A DNA stretch of 64,000 bases from positions 248,001 through 312,000 of the forward strand of contig JASNYH010000002.1 of assembly GCA_048500255.1 (NCBI GenBank), given 5' to 3'. Both the position numbers and the translations under genes were made by a program. Source of the stretch: JAMHWF01 sp048500255. GTDB lineage: Bacteria > Pseudomonadota > Gammaproteobacteria > Burkholderiales > Burkholderiaceae_C. The notes beneath the pieces were generated by a model. It ran no database searches and was not told the DNA's origin. It was given only the letters and a program-made list of their open reading frames with translations. This document shows, piece after piece, positions 44,226-53,378 of this stretch (positions are counted from its first letter, which is position 1; each line of letters begins with the position of its first letter).

Positions 44226-46313
44226 TCAGGCCTTCAGGTACGCCGCCTTGTTCGCCATCCAACGATCGAGGTGGCGGCGCGCCGCGTCGGGATGCTCGTC
44301 GAGCAGGCGCGGCGCCAACTCGCGCGCGGCCTGCAGCAGCGTGCCGTCGGCCGCGAGGTCGGCGAAGCGCAGCAGCGCGTCGCCGCTCTGGCGCGCGCCG
44401 AGAAACTCGCCCGGGCCGCGGATCTCGAGGTCCAGGCGCGCGATCTCGAAGCCGTCGTGCGTCTGCGCCATCGCGCGCAGCCGCTGCTTGCCCGTCTCCG
44501 ACAGCGGCGGCGTGTACAGCAGCACGCACACGCTGGCCGTGGCGCCGCGGCCGACGCGCCCGCGCAGCTGGTGCAGCTGCGCCAGGCCGAAGCGCTCGGC
44601 ATGCTCGACGACCATCAGGCTGGCGTTGGGCACGTCGACGCCGACCTCGATCACCGTCGTCGCGACGAGCACGGCGCTGGCGCCGCCCGAAAAGCGCGCC
44701 ATCACGGCCGCCTTGTCGGCCGGCGTCATGCGCCCGTGCAGCAGCTCGACGGCGACGCCCGGCAGCGCGGCGGCGAGCTGGGCGTGCGTCTCGGTCGCGT
44801 TGCGCAGGTCGAGCGCCTCCGACTCGTGGATCAGCGGGCAGACCCAGTAGACCTGCCGGCCGCGCGCCACCTCGTCGCGGATGCGCGCGATCACCTCGTC
44901 GCGCCGGCCGTCGGAGAACACCTTGGTGACGACGGGCGTGCGCCCCGGCGGCAGCGCGTCGATCGTGCTCACGTCGAGGTCGGCGAAATAGGTCATCGCC
45001 AGCGTGCGCGGGATCGGCGTCGCACTCATCATCAGCAGATGCGGCTCGAGCGGGCCGGCGTCGTCGGCCTGGTCGCGCAACTTCTGGCGCAGCGCGAGGC
45101 GCTGCGCGACGCCGAAGCGGTGCTGCTCGTCGACGATGGCGAGCGCCAGCCGGGCGAATTCGACGTCGTCCTGGATCACGGCGTGCGTGCCGACGACCAG
45201 CCCCGCCTCGCCCGACGCGACGGCGTCGACCATCGCGCGGCGCGCCTTGCCCTTGCGGCTGCCGCTGAGCCACGCCGTCGTCACGCCCAGCGGCTCGAGC
45301 CAGCCGACCAGCTTGCGAAAGTGCTGCTCGGCGAGGATCTCGGTCGGCGCCATCAGCGCGCACTGCCAGCCGGCGTCGATCGCGACGGCCGCAGCCAGCG
45401 CGGCGACCACCGTCTTGCCCGAGCCGACGTCGCCTTGCAGCAGCCGGTGCATCGGCTGCGCGCGTGCGAGGTCGCGTGCGATCTCTTCGGCGACGCGGCG
45501 CTGCGCCGCCGTCAGCGCGAAGGGCAGCGTGTCGAGCAGCCGCTCGTGCAGGCCGCCGGCGCGCGCCTGCAGCGCCGGCGCGCGCAGCGCGGCGCGCTCG
45601 CGCTGCGCGACGTGCTGCGACAGTTGTTGGGCGAGCAGCTCCTCGAACTTGAGACGCTGCCACGCCGGGTGGCTGTGGTCCTCGAGCGCGGCCAGCGCGA
45701 TGCCGGCCGGCGGATGGTGCAGGAACAGCAACGCCTCCTTCAGCGTCGGCCAGCCGCGTGCCGCTGGCGGCAGGACGGAGGCGGGCAGCGAGTCGTCGAG
45801 CCGCACGTGCGCCAGCGCGGTGGCGATCGCCTTGCGCAGGTAGGCCTGCGGCAGCTGCGCGCTGGCCGGATAGACGGGCGTCAGCGCAGTGGGCAGCGGC
45901 GGCGCATCTTCGCCGAGCGCCTTGAACACGGGATGCACCATCTCGCGCCCGAGAAAGCCGCCGCGCACCTCGCCGCGCACGCGCACGCGCGCGCCGGCGG
46001 CGAACGTCTTCTGGTGCGACGGATAGAAGTGCAGGAAGCGCAGCACCAGCTCGCCGCCGCTGTCGTCGGACAGCCGCACGACGAGCTGGCGGCGCGGCCG
46101 GAACTCGACGCGTGCGTCGCGCACCGTGCCCTCGACCTGCGCCGTGTCGCCGTCGCGCACGCCGGCGATCGGCACGATGCGCGTCTCGTCCTCGTAGCGC
46201 AGCGGCAGATGCAGCGCGAGGTCGATGTCGCGCACCAGGCCGAGCTTGTCCATCGCCCGCTGCGGCGCGGACTTCTTCGTCTCGCGGTCGGGCGTCGGCG
46301 GCGCTTCGGGCAT
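44226..46313 (-). CDS. recG: ATP-dependent DNA helicase RecG
   Basis: This 695-aa branch-migration helicase has an N-terminal wedge/OB domain (IVPIAGVRDGDTAQVEGTVRD), Walker A LLQGDVGSGKTVVAAL (about 291-306), motif Ia MAPTEILAEQHFRKL, DEQH box IVDEQHRFGVAQRL, motif III MSATPIPRTLAMT and C-terminal QLHQLRGRVGRG. It reverses stalled forks. It is divergent from queA with a 26-base gap, so their promoters must lie close together or within the ORFs. Confidence 0.97.
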   Translation of the reverse strand: MPEAPPTPDRETKKSAPQRAMDKLGLVRDIDLALHLPLRYEDETRIVPIAGVRDGDTAQVEGTVRDARVEFRPRRQLVVRLSDDSGGELVLRFLHFYPSHQKTFAAGARVRVRGEVRGGFLGREMVHPVFKALGEDAPPLPTALTPVYPASAQLPQAYLRKAIATALAHVRLDDSLPASVLPPAARGWPTLKEALLFLHHPPAGIALAALEDHSHPAWQRLKFEELLAQQLSQHVAQRERAALRAPALQARAGGLHERLLDTLPFALTAAQRRVAEEIARDLARAQPMHRLLQGDVGSGKTVVAALAAAVAIDAGWQCALMAPTEILAEQHFRKLVGWLEPLGVTTAWLSGSRKGKARRAMVDAVASGEAGLVVGTHAVIQDDVEFARLALAIVDEQHRFGVAQRLALRQKLRDQADDAGPLEPHLLMMSATPIPRTLAMTYFADLDVSTIDALPPGRTPVVTKVFSDGRRDEVIARIRDEVARGRQVYWVCPLIHESEALDLRNATETHAQLAAALPGVAVELLHGRMTPADKAAVMARFSGGASAVLVATTVIEVGVDVPNASLMVVEHAERFGLAQLHQLRGRVGRGATASVCVLLYTPPLSETGKQRLRAMAQTHDGFEIARLDLEIRGPGEFLGARQSGDALLRFADLAADGTLLQAARELAPRLLDEHPDAARRHLDRWMANKAAYLKA

Positions 46314-46339
46314 GGAACAATTCTGCCCTTCCGCGCGCC

Positions 46340-47386
46340 ATGCAACGCCCTCCCGACCGCCGCCACACGCTGGCCGACTTCGACTACGCGCTGCCGCCCG
46401 AGCTGATCGCGCAGCATCCGGCGGCCGAGCGCAGCGCGTCGCGGCTCCTCGATGGTCGCGGCGCCGCGCCGGTGGACCGGGCGTTCCGCGAGCTGCCCGC
46501 GCTGCTCGAGCCGGGCGACCTGCTCGTCTTCAACGACACGCGCGTCATCAAGGCGCGGCTGTACGGCGCCAAGGCGAGCGGCGGCAAGGTCGAGGCGCTG
46601 GTCGAGCGCGTGCTGCCGGCGGGCCGCGTGCTGGCGCACCTGCGCGCGAGCAAGTCGCCGACGCCCGGCAGCCGCGTGCGCTTCGCCGACGCCTTCGACG
46701 CCGGGGTGCTCGGCCGCGGCGGACGCGACGGCGGCCTGTTCCTGCTGCAGTTTCCCGGCGACCCGCACGCGCTGCTCGAGCGCCACGGCCACGTGCCGCT
46801 GCCGCCCTACATCACGCATCCCGACAGCGCCGACGACGAGCGCCGCTACCAGACGGTGTTCGCCGCGCGGCCCGGCGCCGTCGCCGCGCCGACGGCGGCG
46901 CTGCACTTCGACGCCGCGCTGCTCGGCGCGCTGCGCGAACGCGGCGTCGAGACGGCGCGCGTGACGCTGCACGTCGGTGCCGGCACCTTCCAGCCGGTGC
47001 GCGTCGACGACATCGCGCAGCACCGCATGCACAGCGAGTGGTTCGAGGTCGGCGCCGACACCGTCGAGGCGATCGCCCGCACCCATGCGGCCGGTCGGCG
47101 CGTCGTCGCCGTCGGCACGACGACGCTGCGCGCGCTCGAATCGGCCGCCGCCGGCGGCACGCTCGAGGCCGGTGCGCGCGAGACCGACATCTTCATCACG
47201 CCCGGCTTCGAGTTTCGCGTCGTCGATGCGCTGGTCACCAACTTCCACCTGCCGCGCAGCACGCTGCTGATGCTCGTCAGCGCCTTCGCCGGCCACGCGC
47301 ATGCGATGGCGCTCTACCGCCACGCCGTGGCGCAGCGCTACCGCTTCTTCAGCTACGGCGACGCGATGCTGTTGCAGCGGCGCTGA
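46340..47386 (+). CDS. queA: S-adenosylmethionine:tRNA ribosyltransferase-isomerase QueA
   Basis: This 348-aa enzyme adds the epoxycyclopentane group to preQ1-tRNA in queuosine synthesis. It has FDYALPPELIAQHPAAERSASRLL, LLVFNDTRVIKARLYG, HGHVPLPPYI, YQTVFAARPGAVAAPTAALHF, HVGAGTFQPV and TNFHLPRSTLLMLVSAFAG. The last 34 bases overlap the end of the convergent DUF2325 gene. tgt, usually next to queA, is 6 kb away here, beyond an iron-uptake locus. Confidence 0.97.
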   Translation: MQRPPDRRHTLADFDYALPPELIAQHPAAERSASRLLDGRGAAPVDRAFRELPALLEPGDLLVFNDTRVIKARLYGAKASGGKVEALVERVLPAGRVLAHLRASKSPTPGSRVRFADAFDAGVLGRGGRDGGLFLLQFPGDPHALLERHGHVPLPPYITHPDSADDERRYQTVFAARPGAVAAPTAALHFDAALLGALRERGVETARVTLHVGAGTFQPVRVDDIAQHRMHSEWFEVGADTVEAIARTHAAGRRVVAVGTTTLRALESAAAGGTLEAGARETDIFITPGFEFRVVDALVTNFHLPRSTLLMLVSAFAGHAHAMALYRHAVAQRYRFFSYGDAMLLQRR

Positions 47387-48630
47387 GCGCGGGCCGACTC
47401 GCCGGCCGCAGCGTCGTCCGGCGGCAGTCCGGCGAGGCCCCTGACGAAGCCGGAGACGCTCGGCCGCTCGAGATAGATGCAGCGCTTGCCGGTGCGCTTG
47501 CAGTGATCCTTGACCAGCCAGTAGGCGTTGTGACTGATGCAGCCGGCCTGGCAGACGACGAGGTCGGCCGCGGCGAGGCTGGTGCCGAGCAGGTGCGCGT
47601 TGTCTTCGCGTCCGCCGTCGTGGTGCAGGAAGCGGCCGCCGCGCTGCTCGATCAGCTCGCGGTAGGCGGCGACGGCGCCGTCGCGTCCGCCGACGCACAG
47701 CACGGCGACGGCCTCGAGCGACGGCGCCTCCTCGTCGGCGGGCTTCGCCGCCTCGGGCGCGCACACCGCGTCGGCCGCGCGGCGGACGGCGGCGTCGCGT
47801 TCGGCGCGCCGCTGCTGCTCGCGCGCCTCGGCCAGTTCGCGCGCCAGCAGGCGGTTGCGTTCGCCGAGTTCGTCGACGCGCGCGGCGAGCCGCTGGCGCG
47901 CGGGCAGGTCGGGCGCCGCGCGGCGCAATTCTTCGAGCTCCTCGCGCAGCGCGACGATCGCCGAGTCGCGCGCCAGCAGCTCGCCGCGCAGTTGCAGCAG
48001 CCGGCCCGCATCGCGCTCGGCCTGCGCGGCGCGCTCGGCCTGCAGTTGCACGACGCGGCAGCGCGTTTGCTCGAGCTCGCGCTGCGTCACCGCATGCTCG
48101 TCGGCCAGCCCGGCGCAGCGGTGCAGGTCGGCGCGCGCCATCGCGCCGGCGAGATGCTGGTGCATGTGCACGTGGCGATAGATCGCGTCGGCGATGGCGT
48201 CGTTGCAGCGCGGATGCGTCAACCCGGCCCACAGAGCCGCGCCCAGCTCGCCCTGCGCCGCCGTCTGCTCGAACATCGTTTGCAGCGCATCGACCGTCTT
48301 CGCCGCGGCGAAGCGCCGCACCGCCAGCGCGTGGCGCGTGTCGAGCTCGCGCTGCACCGCCTCGGCGGCCCGCGTGCGCGTGCGACACGCCGTGACGAGC
48401 GCGAAGTGCACGTCGTAGTCGTCGCAAGGCACCGCGCTGCGGAACGCGCGCTGGTGCAGCCGGCGCGCGGCGGCCGCCGGCAGCGCCACGCCGATCAGCG
48501 CGCAGTGATGCAGGACGGGCAGGTCCCAGACGCGCCGGCGGCGCGAGCCGGCGGGCGGCGTCGGCGGCGACGCCGGGGGTTGCAGTGGCAGCTGGGCAGC
48601 CGCGGGTGCGGGCCGGTGCGCGTCACACAT
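47353..48630 (-). CDS. DUF2325 domain protein at the end of the iron-uptake locus
   Basis: This 425-aa protein has a Pro-rich N-terminus, a helical middle with long coiled-coil character (about 165-300: heptad-like ERDAGRLLQLRGELLARDSAI, LREELEELRR) and a C-terminal DUF2325 domain (about 310-405: VLCVGGRDGAVAAYRELIE, FLHHDGG, LVVCQAGCISHNAYWLVKDHCKR, IYLERPSVSGFVRGL). Cys and His residues here could bind metal or haem; that is inferred. Function is unknown. It follows hemP after 154 bases that contain a GCGGCGC-ACG-GCGCCGC hairpin, so expression may be separate or attenuated. Confidence 0.85.
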   Translation of the reverse strand: MCDAHRPAPAAAQLPLQPPASPPTPPAGSRRRRVWDLPVLHHCALIGVALPAAAARRLHQRAFRSAVPCDDYDVHFALVTACRTRTRAAEAVQRELDTRHALAVRRFAAAKTVDALQTMFEQTAAQGELGAALWAGLTHPRCNDAIADAIYRHVHMHQHLAGAMARADLHRCAGLADEHAVTQRELEQTRCRVVQLQAERAAQAERDAGRLLQLRGELLARDSAIVALREELEELRRAAPDLPARQRLAARVDELGERNRLLARELAEAREQQRRAERDAAVRRAADAVCAPEAAKPADEEAPSLEAVAVLCVGGRDGAVAAYRELIEQRGGRFLHHDGGREDNAHLLGTSLAAADLVVCQAGCISHNAYWLVKDHCKRTGKRCIYLERPSVSGFVRGLAGLPPDDAAAGESARAQRRCNSIASP

Positions 48631-48784
48631 CGGGGCCTCGCAGCGCGGGGTCCAGGTCGTTCGTCATCGTGCTCTCCTGGCGGTGAGGCACTGGCTGGCG
48701 CGTGCTGGCTCGTGCGGCGGGGTGCGTGGTTCGTGAGGATCGGACTCGGCGGCGGAGAAGTCGGGGGCGGCGCCGTGCGCCGCG

Positions 48785-48979
48785 CTATTTGGTGAGGATC
48801 AGCTTGCCGAGCGCCGTCTGGCGCAGCCGGTAGACGGCGCCGCGGTGCTCGATGAGCAGTTCGCTGGCGCTGCCGAACAGCCGCTCGCTGGCGATGCGCT
48901 GCGGCGGCGCGGCGGCCGGCGATGGCGCCGCCTCGCGCGGCGACGCGCCCGGCACGGCAGGACGCTGCTCCTCGGCCAT
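48785..48979 (-). CDS. hemP: HemP family hemin-uptake small protein
   Basis: This 64-aa protein has a low-complexity Ala/Pro N-half and the HemP core IASERLFGSASELLIEHRGAVYRLRQTALGKLILTK (about 29-64). HemP homologues are needed for or activate haem/iron uptake in several betaproteobacteria. It begins three bases after the exbD stop and so belongs to the tonB-exbB-exbD transcript. Confidence 0.93.
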   Translation of the reverse strand: MAEEQRPAVPGASPREAAPSPAAAPPQRIASERLFGSASELLIEHRGAVYRLRQTALGKLILTK

Positions 48980-48982
48980 GGC

Positions 48983-49402
48983 TCAGCGCCGCTCGGGCTC
49001 GCTGACGAAGCCGACCTTGCTCAGGCCGGCGCGCGACGCGTCGGCCAGCGTCTGCGCGACGAAGCGGTAGGCCACCGCCTGGTCGGCACGCAGGTGCACC
49101 TCGGGCTGCGGCTGGCGCGCGCCTTCGGTGACGAAGCGGCGCGCCGCCTCGTCGCGGTCGACGCTCTCGCCGTTCCAGTACAGCGTGCCGGCAGCGTCGA
49201 TGGCGAGCTCGATCTTCTCGGGCTTGAGCACATTGGGCTGCGAACTGGCGCGCGGCAGGTCGAGCTTGACGGCGTGCGTCAGCAGCGGCGCCGTGACGAT
49301 GAAGATGACCAGCAGCACGAGCATCACGTCGATCAACGGCACCATGTTGATCTCGGACATCGGTGCGCCGGCGCGGTTGTTGTCGAAGCTGGCGAAGGCC
49401 AT
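48983..49402 (-). CDS. exbD: biopolymer transport protein ExbD
   Basis: This 139-aa inner-membrane protein has a single transmembrane helix (about 20-42) with the essential Asp25 (MVPLIDVMLVLLVIFIVTAP) that carries protons, and a periplasmic domain (VDRDEAARRFVTEG, PEVHLRADQAVAYRFVAQTL). It works with ExbB to energise TonB. It lies between exbB and hemP with short spacers. Confidence 0.96.
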   Translation of the reverse strand: MAFASFDNNRAGAPMSEINMVPLIDVMLVLLVIFIVTAPLLTHAVKLDLPRASSQPNVLKPEKIELAIDAAGTLYWNGESVDRDEAARRFVTEGARQPQPEVHLRADQAVAYRFVAQTLADASRAGLSKVGFVSEPERR

Positions 49403-49415
49403 GACGTGCTCCTGC

Positions 49416-50201
49416 TCAGCCCTGCGCGGTGGCGACGTTCAGGTTGTGCACCTTGGGCGGTGCCGGCGGAGCCGCATTGGCGCGCAGCGACTGACCCGTC
49501 GACAGAAAGGTGAACAGCTCGTAGGCGAAGGCGTCGAGCCGCGCCGTCAGCACGCGGTTGCTGCGCACCAGCGCGTTGTAGCCCATCACGGCGGGGATCG
49601 CGACCGCGAGGCCCAGGCCCGTCATGATCAGCGCCTCGCCGACCGGGCCGGCGACCTTGTCGAGCGTGCCGGCGCCGCTCATGCCGATCGCCACCAGCGC
49701 GTGATAGACGCCCCAGACGGTGCCGAACAGGCCGACGAAGGGCGCCGTCGCGCCGACGGTCGCGAGCACCGACAGGCCGCTCTCGAGCTTCATCGTCTCT
49801 TCGTCGAGCACCTTCTTGATCGTGCGCGTGAGGAACTCCTGCGCACTGCCCGCCTCCTCGAGCTTGGCGGCCCCATATCGCGCGTGGTGCGCCTGCGCGT
49901 GCATCGCGTGCGCCGTCAGGTGCGAGAACGGATCACGCACGCCGTGCGTCGTGATCTCGTGCTGCACCGCCTCGAGCGAAGTGGCGTTCCAGAACAGGCG
50001 CAGGAACTTGTCGCCGCGCGAGCGGCGCTGCCACTGCGCCAGGCTCTTGGAGACGATCAGCGCCCACGACGCGACCGACATCACGATGAGCACGACGAGC
50101 AGGAAGCGGCCGACGGCGTCGCTTTGCTGCAGGAAGTGGCCGAAGCCCAGCCCGGGCGCGGAGGTGGCCGCGGCAGCGGCGGCGTTGACGATCTCGTTCA
50201 C
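49416..50201 (-). CDS. exbB: MotA/TolQ/ExbB proton channel protein ExbB
   Basis: This 261-aa inner-membrane protein has a first transmembrane helix at about 37-57 (AVGRFLLVVLIVMSVASWALI), a cytoplasmic loop, and the paired helices of the channel (SVLATVGATAPFVGLFGTVWGVYHAL, about 150-175; EALIMTGLGLAVAIPAVMGYNALVR, about 190-215). Start is GTG 50201 with GGAG eight bases upstream, four bases after the tonB stop. It pairs with ExbD. Confidence 0.96.
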   Translation of the reverse strand: MNEIVNAAAAAATSAPGLGFGHFLQQSDAVGRFLLVVLIVMSVASWALIVSKSLAQWQRRSRGDKFLRLFWNATSLEAVQHEITTHGVRDPFSHLTAHAMHAQAHHARYGAAKLEEAGSAQEFLTRTIKKVLDEETMKLESGLSVLATVGATAPFVGLFGTVWGVYHALVAIGMSGAGTLDKVAGPVGEALIMTGLGLAVAIPAVMGYNALVRSNRVLTARLDAFAYELFTFLSTGQSLRANAAPPAPPKVHNLNVATAQG

Positions 50202-50205
50202 GGTG

Positions 50206-50976
50206 CTACTCCAGATCGAAGGCAATGGGGGCGGGCGCCCAGACGGGATGGGGGACGCCGTTCTCGGTGTAGGGCTTGAAGCGCGCGTCCTTCATGGCGT
50301 CGATCGCCGCGTTGTCGAGCCGTGCGTGGCCCGACGACTGCTGCACGACGATCTGGCGCGGCAGGCCCTTCTCGTCGATCAGCACTTTGAGCACGACGCG
50401 GCCCGATTCGCCGAGCCGGCGCGACATCGCCGGATAGACCGGCGCCGGCGGCCGGGCGTACTGCACGGCGGTGGCGGCGATCGTCCTGGGCACCGGCGGC
50501 GGCGCCGGTGGGGCGGGCGGCGCCGGCTCGGGCGGCGTGTTGACGGCGACGACGGGCGGCGGCGGCTCGGGCGGTGCCGGCTCGGCGACGAAGGCGGGCG
50601 GCGCGGGCGCCGGCGTCGGCGCCGCGGTGATCACCGGAACCGGCCTGGGGTGCTCCACGATGCGCCGTGGTGGCGGCGGCGGCGGAGGCGGCGGCACCTC
50701 GGGCTTGGGCGGCGCCACGGTGATGAAGTCGACCAGCAGCGGCGCCGCCTGCGCGACGCTCTGGCGCACCGCGTCGACCTGCAGCAGCGCCCAGCCGAGC
50801 ACGATGTGGGCGGCGAGCACGCCGGCGAGCGTCGGCACGTGGCGCCACCGGCTCGGCGACCGGGCGTCGTGCTGCAGCAGCAGGCCGGCGATGTCGGCCG
50901 CCGCGCCGGCGGGTGCGCCGCCCGCTGCGGCGCGGGCCGGCGCGGTGGGTGCGGGGTGTCGGGCGGCCGTGAGCAC
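50206..50976 (-). CDS. tonB: TonB energy transducer
   Basis: This 256-aa protein has a cytoplasmic N-tail of about 45 residues, one membrane anchor (VPTLAGVLAAHIVLGWALLQ, about 47-66), a Pro-rich periplasmic spacer (about 90-165, with a run of nine Pro) and a C-terminal TonB domain (YPAMSRRLGESGRVVLKVLIDEKG; ARFKPYTENGVPHPVW). It starts at GTG 50976. It lies directly after the receptor gene (19 bases). Confidence 0.96.
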   Translation of the reverse strand: MLTAARHPAPTAPARAAAGGAPAGAAADIAGLLLQHDARSPSRWRHVPTLAGVLAAHIVLGWALLQVDAVRQSVAQAAPLLVDFITVAPPKPEVPPPPPPPPPRRIVEHPRPVPVITAAPTPAPAPPAFVAEPAPPEPPPPVVAVNTPPEPAPPAPPAPPPVPRTIAATAVQYARPPAPVYPAMSRRLGESGRVVLKVLIDEKGLPRQIVVQQSSGHARLDNAAIDAMKDARFKPYTENGVPHPVWAPAPIAFDLE

Positions 50977-50995
50977 TTCGAATCCCGGGCGACGT

Positions 50996-53221
50996 TCAGA
51001 ACTTGTAGGCCGTCGTCAGCTGCACCGTGCGCGGCTTGCCGGGGATGTAGTGGCCGCGGTACAGCATGTCGGCATACACCTTGTCGGTGAGGTTGAAGAC
51101 GTTGAGGCGAAACGACAGCGGGCCCTCGACGAACTCGGCCATCACGTCGGCAGTGAGGAACTTGGGCGCGACGATCGGCGCCGCCGTGCCGACGGGCTTG
51201 TCGCTGCTGCGCGCGTTGAGCCCGCCGCCGACGCGCCAGCGCTGCGTCAGGCGGTACGTCGTCCAGATCGATCCCGAATGGCGCGGCGTCAGCCCTGAGC
51301 GCGTGTCCTTGGCCTCGAGCGCGCCGGCCGGTGCCTCGTCGATGTTGGCGCTGGGGATCCAGGTGTACGAGCCGAACACCTCCCACGCCGGCGTGATGCG
51401 CCCCGCGAGGTCGATTTCGACGCCCGCCGCATGCCGCTTGCCAGACAACAGGTAGGCGTCGGCGATGAGCGGATCGGTGTTGCGCTCGTTGTACTTGGTG
51501 GCGTGGAACAGCGCCAGCCGCGTCGTGAAGCGGTTGTCGAAGGCGTCGATCTTGGCGCCGAGCTCGATGTTGCGGCTGCGCTCGGGCGGCGTGTTGGCGC
51601 CCCGGGGATCGAGCGAGTAGGTGTCGCCCGAGGTGTTGAACGAGGTGCCGTACGACAGGTGGTACGACTGCGTCGGCGTCGGCTGATACAGCACGCCGAA
51701 GCGCCGGCTCCACACCGAGTCGGTGCGCGAGCGCGCCGCCGTCACGGCGCCCAGGTTGGCGTTCTGCGACGAGTAGGTGCTGTAGTCGCCGCCGAAGCGG
51801 TCGAAGCGCAGGCCGGCGAGCAGCTTCCAGTGCTCGGCGACCTGCGCCAGGTCCTGCGCATACAGGCCCAGGCCCTTGGCGTCGAAGTCGGAGGTCTTGG
51901 TGAGCACGCGCAGCGACTCGTCGACCCAGGCGCCGTCGTCGGGCGTGCCGACCGTCGTGTCGGGCTTGACGAGCACCGGGCTGCCCTGGCGCAGGCCGCG
52001 CACGACCTTGCTCTCGACCGCCGCGTCGGCGCCCGTCGTCACGGCGTGCTCGACGCCCAGCGCCTTGAACTTGCCGCTGTAGTCGCTTTGCAGGTAGACG
52101 ACGCGCATGTCCTGGTTCTTGAGCTGCACGCCGCTGCCGCCCGAGCGGCGCAGCACGGTGCCCGGGCCGAAGGTGGCCGCCGAGACGGCGACGCCGCCGG
52201 GCTGCGCCGCCGCCGGCGCGAAGCGGATCGCGCTGGCGCGCAGATCGCGGACGTACTCGCCCACGCGCAGCGTCGTCTTCCACTGCGCGCCGTCGCGAAA
52301 GCGATGCACGTGGCCGAGCGTGGCGAAGGTGGCGCCCGATTCGTTGATGTCGCTGGCCATGCCGTAGTAGGCGCGGCCGTCGAGCCCCGGGATGATCGTG
52401 TTGGCGAGCCACGGGTGGCCGTAGTGCACGCCGTTGTCGTTGTGCAGGTGATAGAGGCCGATCGTGAACTCGTCGGCCGTGCCGACGCCCCAGCGGTAGG
52501 TCGGCGCGAAGCCGATCTTGTCGATCTCGGCGCCGTAGTTGTCGGCCCTGTTGAGCATGCCGGTGACGCGAAACGCCGCGTTGTCGCCCGTCTTGACGTT
52601 GAAGTCGACGACGCCGCGCACGTAGCTGGCGTTGCCCAGCGTGAACGCGATCTCGTGCTGGTCGAGCAGCAGCGGCTGCTTGCTGACCTGGTTGGCGGCG
52701 CCGCCGGTCGAGCCGCGGCCGAACAGCATCGATGCCGAGCCGCGCAGAAGCTCGAGGCGGTCCCAGTTGAACGAATCGCGCTCGTAGAACGCCGGGTCGC
52801 GCACGCCGTCGACGAAGATGTCGCCGGTGCTGGCGAGGGAGAAGCCGCGCAGGCGGATGTCCTCCTCGCCGCCTTCCGCGGCCTGAAAGGTGACGCCGGC
52901 GGTGTTCTTGAGCGCGTCCTTCAGCGTGTCGAGGTTGCGGTCGTCGAGCAGCTTCTCCGTCACCACGGTGATCGATTGCGGGATGTCGCGCAGCTCCTGC
53001 TGGCCCTTGCCGATCGTCGTCGTCTTGGCGCGAACGCTGTCCTTGCCCTGCTGCTCCGCCGCGCCCTTGACCGTGACCTGCGGCAGCGCCGGCTCGGTCG
53101 GCGCTGCGCCGCCTTGCGCCATCGCGAACGACGCGAAGCCGAAGCCGGCCGCCAGGGCGCCCAGTGGTGCCAGTGCGGCGGATGCCTGTGCGCGTCGTCG
53201 GGCGCTGCGTCGCCGAGCCAT
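50996..53221 (-). CDS. TonB-dependent siderophore receptor (FhuA/FhuE type)
   Basis: This 741-aa outer-membrane receptor has a long signal peptide (about 1-36, ending FAMAQG), TonB-box-like ALPQVTVKG (about 44-52), plug domain (DIPQSITVVTEKLLDDRNLDTLKDALKNTAGV; DGVRDPAFYERDSFNWDRLELLRGSASMLFGRGSTGGAANQVSKQP) and a barrel ending VQLTTAYKF with the terminal Phe needed for BAM insertion. The plug style is that of catecholate or hydroxamate ferric-siderophore receptors; the ligand is not identifiable. A Fur-box-like site lies 95 bases upstream. Confidence 0.95.
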   Translation of the reverse strand: MARRRSARRRAQASAALAPLGALAAGFGFASFAMAQGGAAPTEPALPQVTVKGAAEQQGKDSVRAKTTTIGKGQQELRDIPQSITVVTEKLLDDRNLDTLKDALKNTAGVTFQAAEGGEEDIRLRGFSLASTGDIFVDGVRDPAFYERDSFNWDRLELLRGSASMLFGRGSTGGAANQVSKQPLLLDQHEIAFTLGNASYVRGVVDFNVKTGDNAAFRVTGMLNRADNYGAEIDKIGFAPTYRWGVGTADEFTIGLYHLHNDNGVHYGHPWLANTIIPGLDGRAYYGMASDINESGATFATLGHVHRFRDGAQWKTTLRVGEYVRDLRASAIRFAPAAAQPGGVAVSAATFGPGTVLRRSGGSGVQLKNQDMRVVYLQSDYSGKFKALGVEHAVTTGADAAVESKVVRGLRQGSPVLVKPDTTVGTPDDGAWVDESLRVLTKTSDFDAKGLGLYAQDLAQVAEHWKLLAGLRFDRFGGDYSTYSSQNANLGAVTAARSRTDSVWSRRFGVLYQPTPTQSYHLSYGTSFNTSGDTYSLDPRGANTPPERSRNIELGAKIDAFDNRFTTRLALFHATKYNERNTDPLIADAYLLSGKRHAAGVEIDLAGRITPAWEVFGSYTWIPSANIDEAPAGALEAKDTRSGLTPRHSGSIWTTYRLTQRWRVGGGLNARSSDKPVGTAAPIVAPKFLTADVMAEFVEGPLSFRLNVFNLTDKVYADMLYRGHYIPGKPRTVQLTTAYKF

Positions 53222-53315
53222 GATCTCTCCTTGTCTTGTTCGAGCGTGTCCGAGTGCGGAGGACAGGATTCGCTGGCGACGGCTGGCGAGGGCACGTCCG
53301 CGGCATGCCAAGCTC

Positions 53316-53334
53316 AATGATAACGATTCGCGTT
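53316..53334. promoter_or_regulatory. candidate Fur box between the siderophore receptor and tgt
   Basis: AATGATAACGATTCGCGTT is a 19-base, AT-rich island that fits the Fur consensus well in its first half (AATGATAA-GATT) and poorly in its last hexamer. It lies 95 bases upstream of the receptor start and 45 bases upstream of tgt. Iron-dependent repression of the whole tonB locus is inferred. Confidence 0.6.
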
Positions 53335-53378
53335 TGCGTAGACAAGAGGTGCTGCGGCGCCGCGGCGACAATCGGCCG

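Noticed and set aside
46225..48795. 856-aa plus-strand frame running past queA
   Set aside because: It is a shadow of recG, queA and DUF2325; no domain, and strongly skewed composition.
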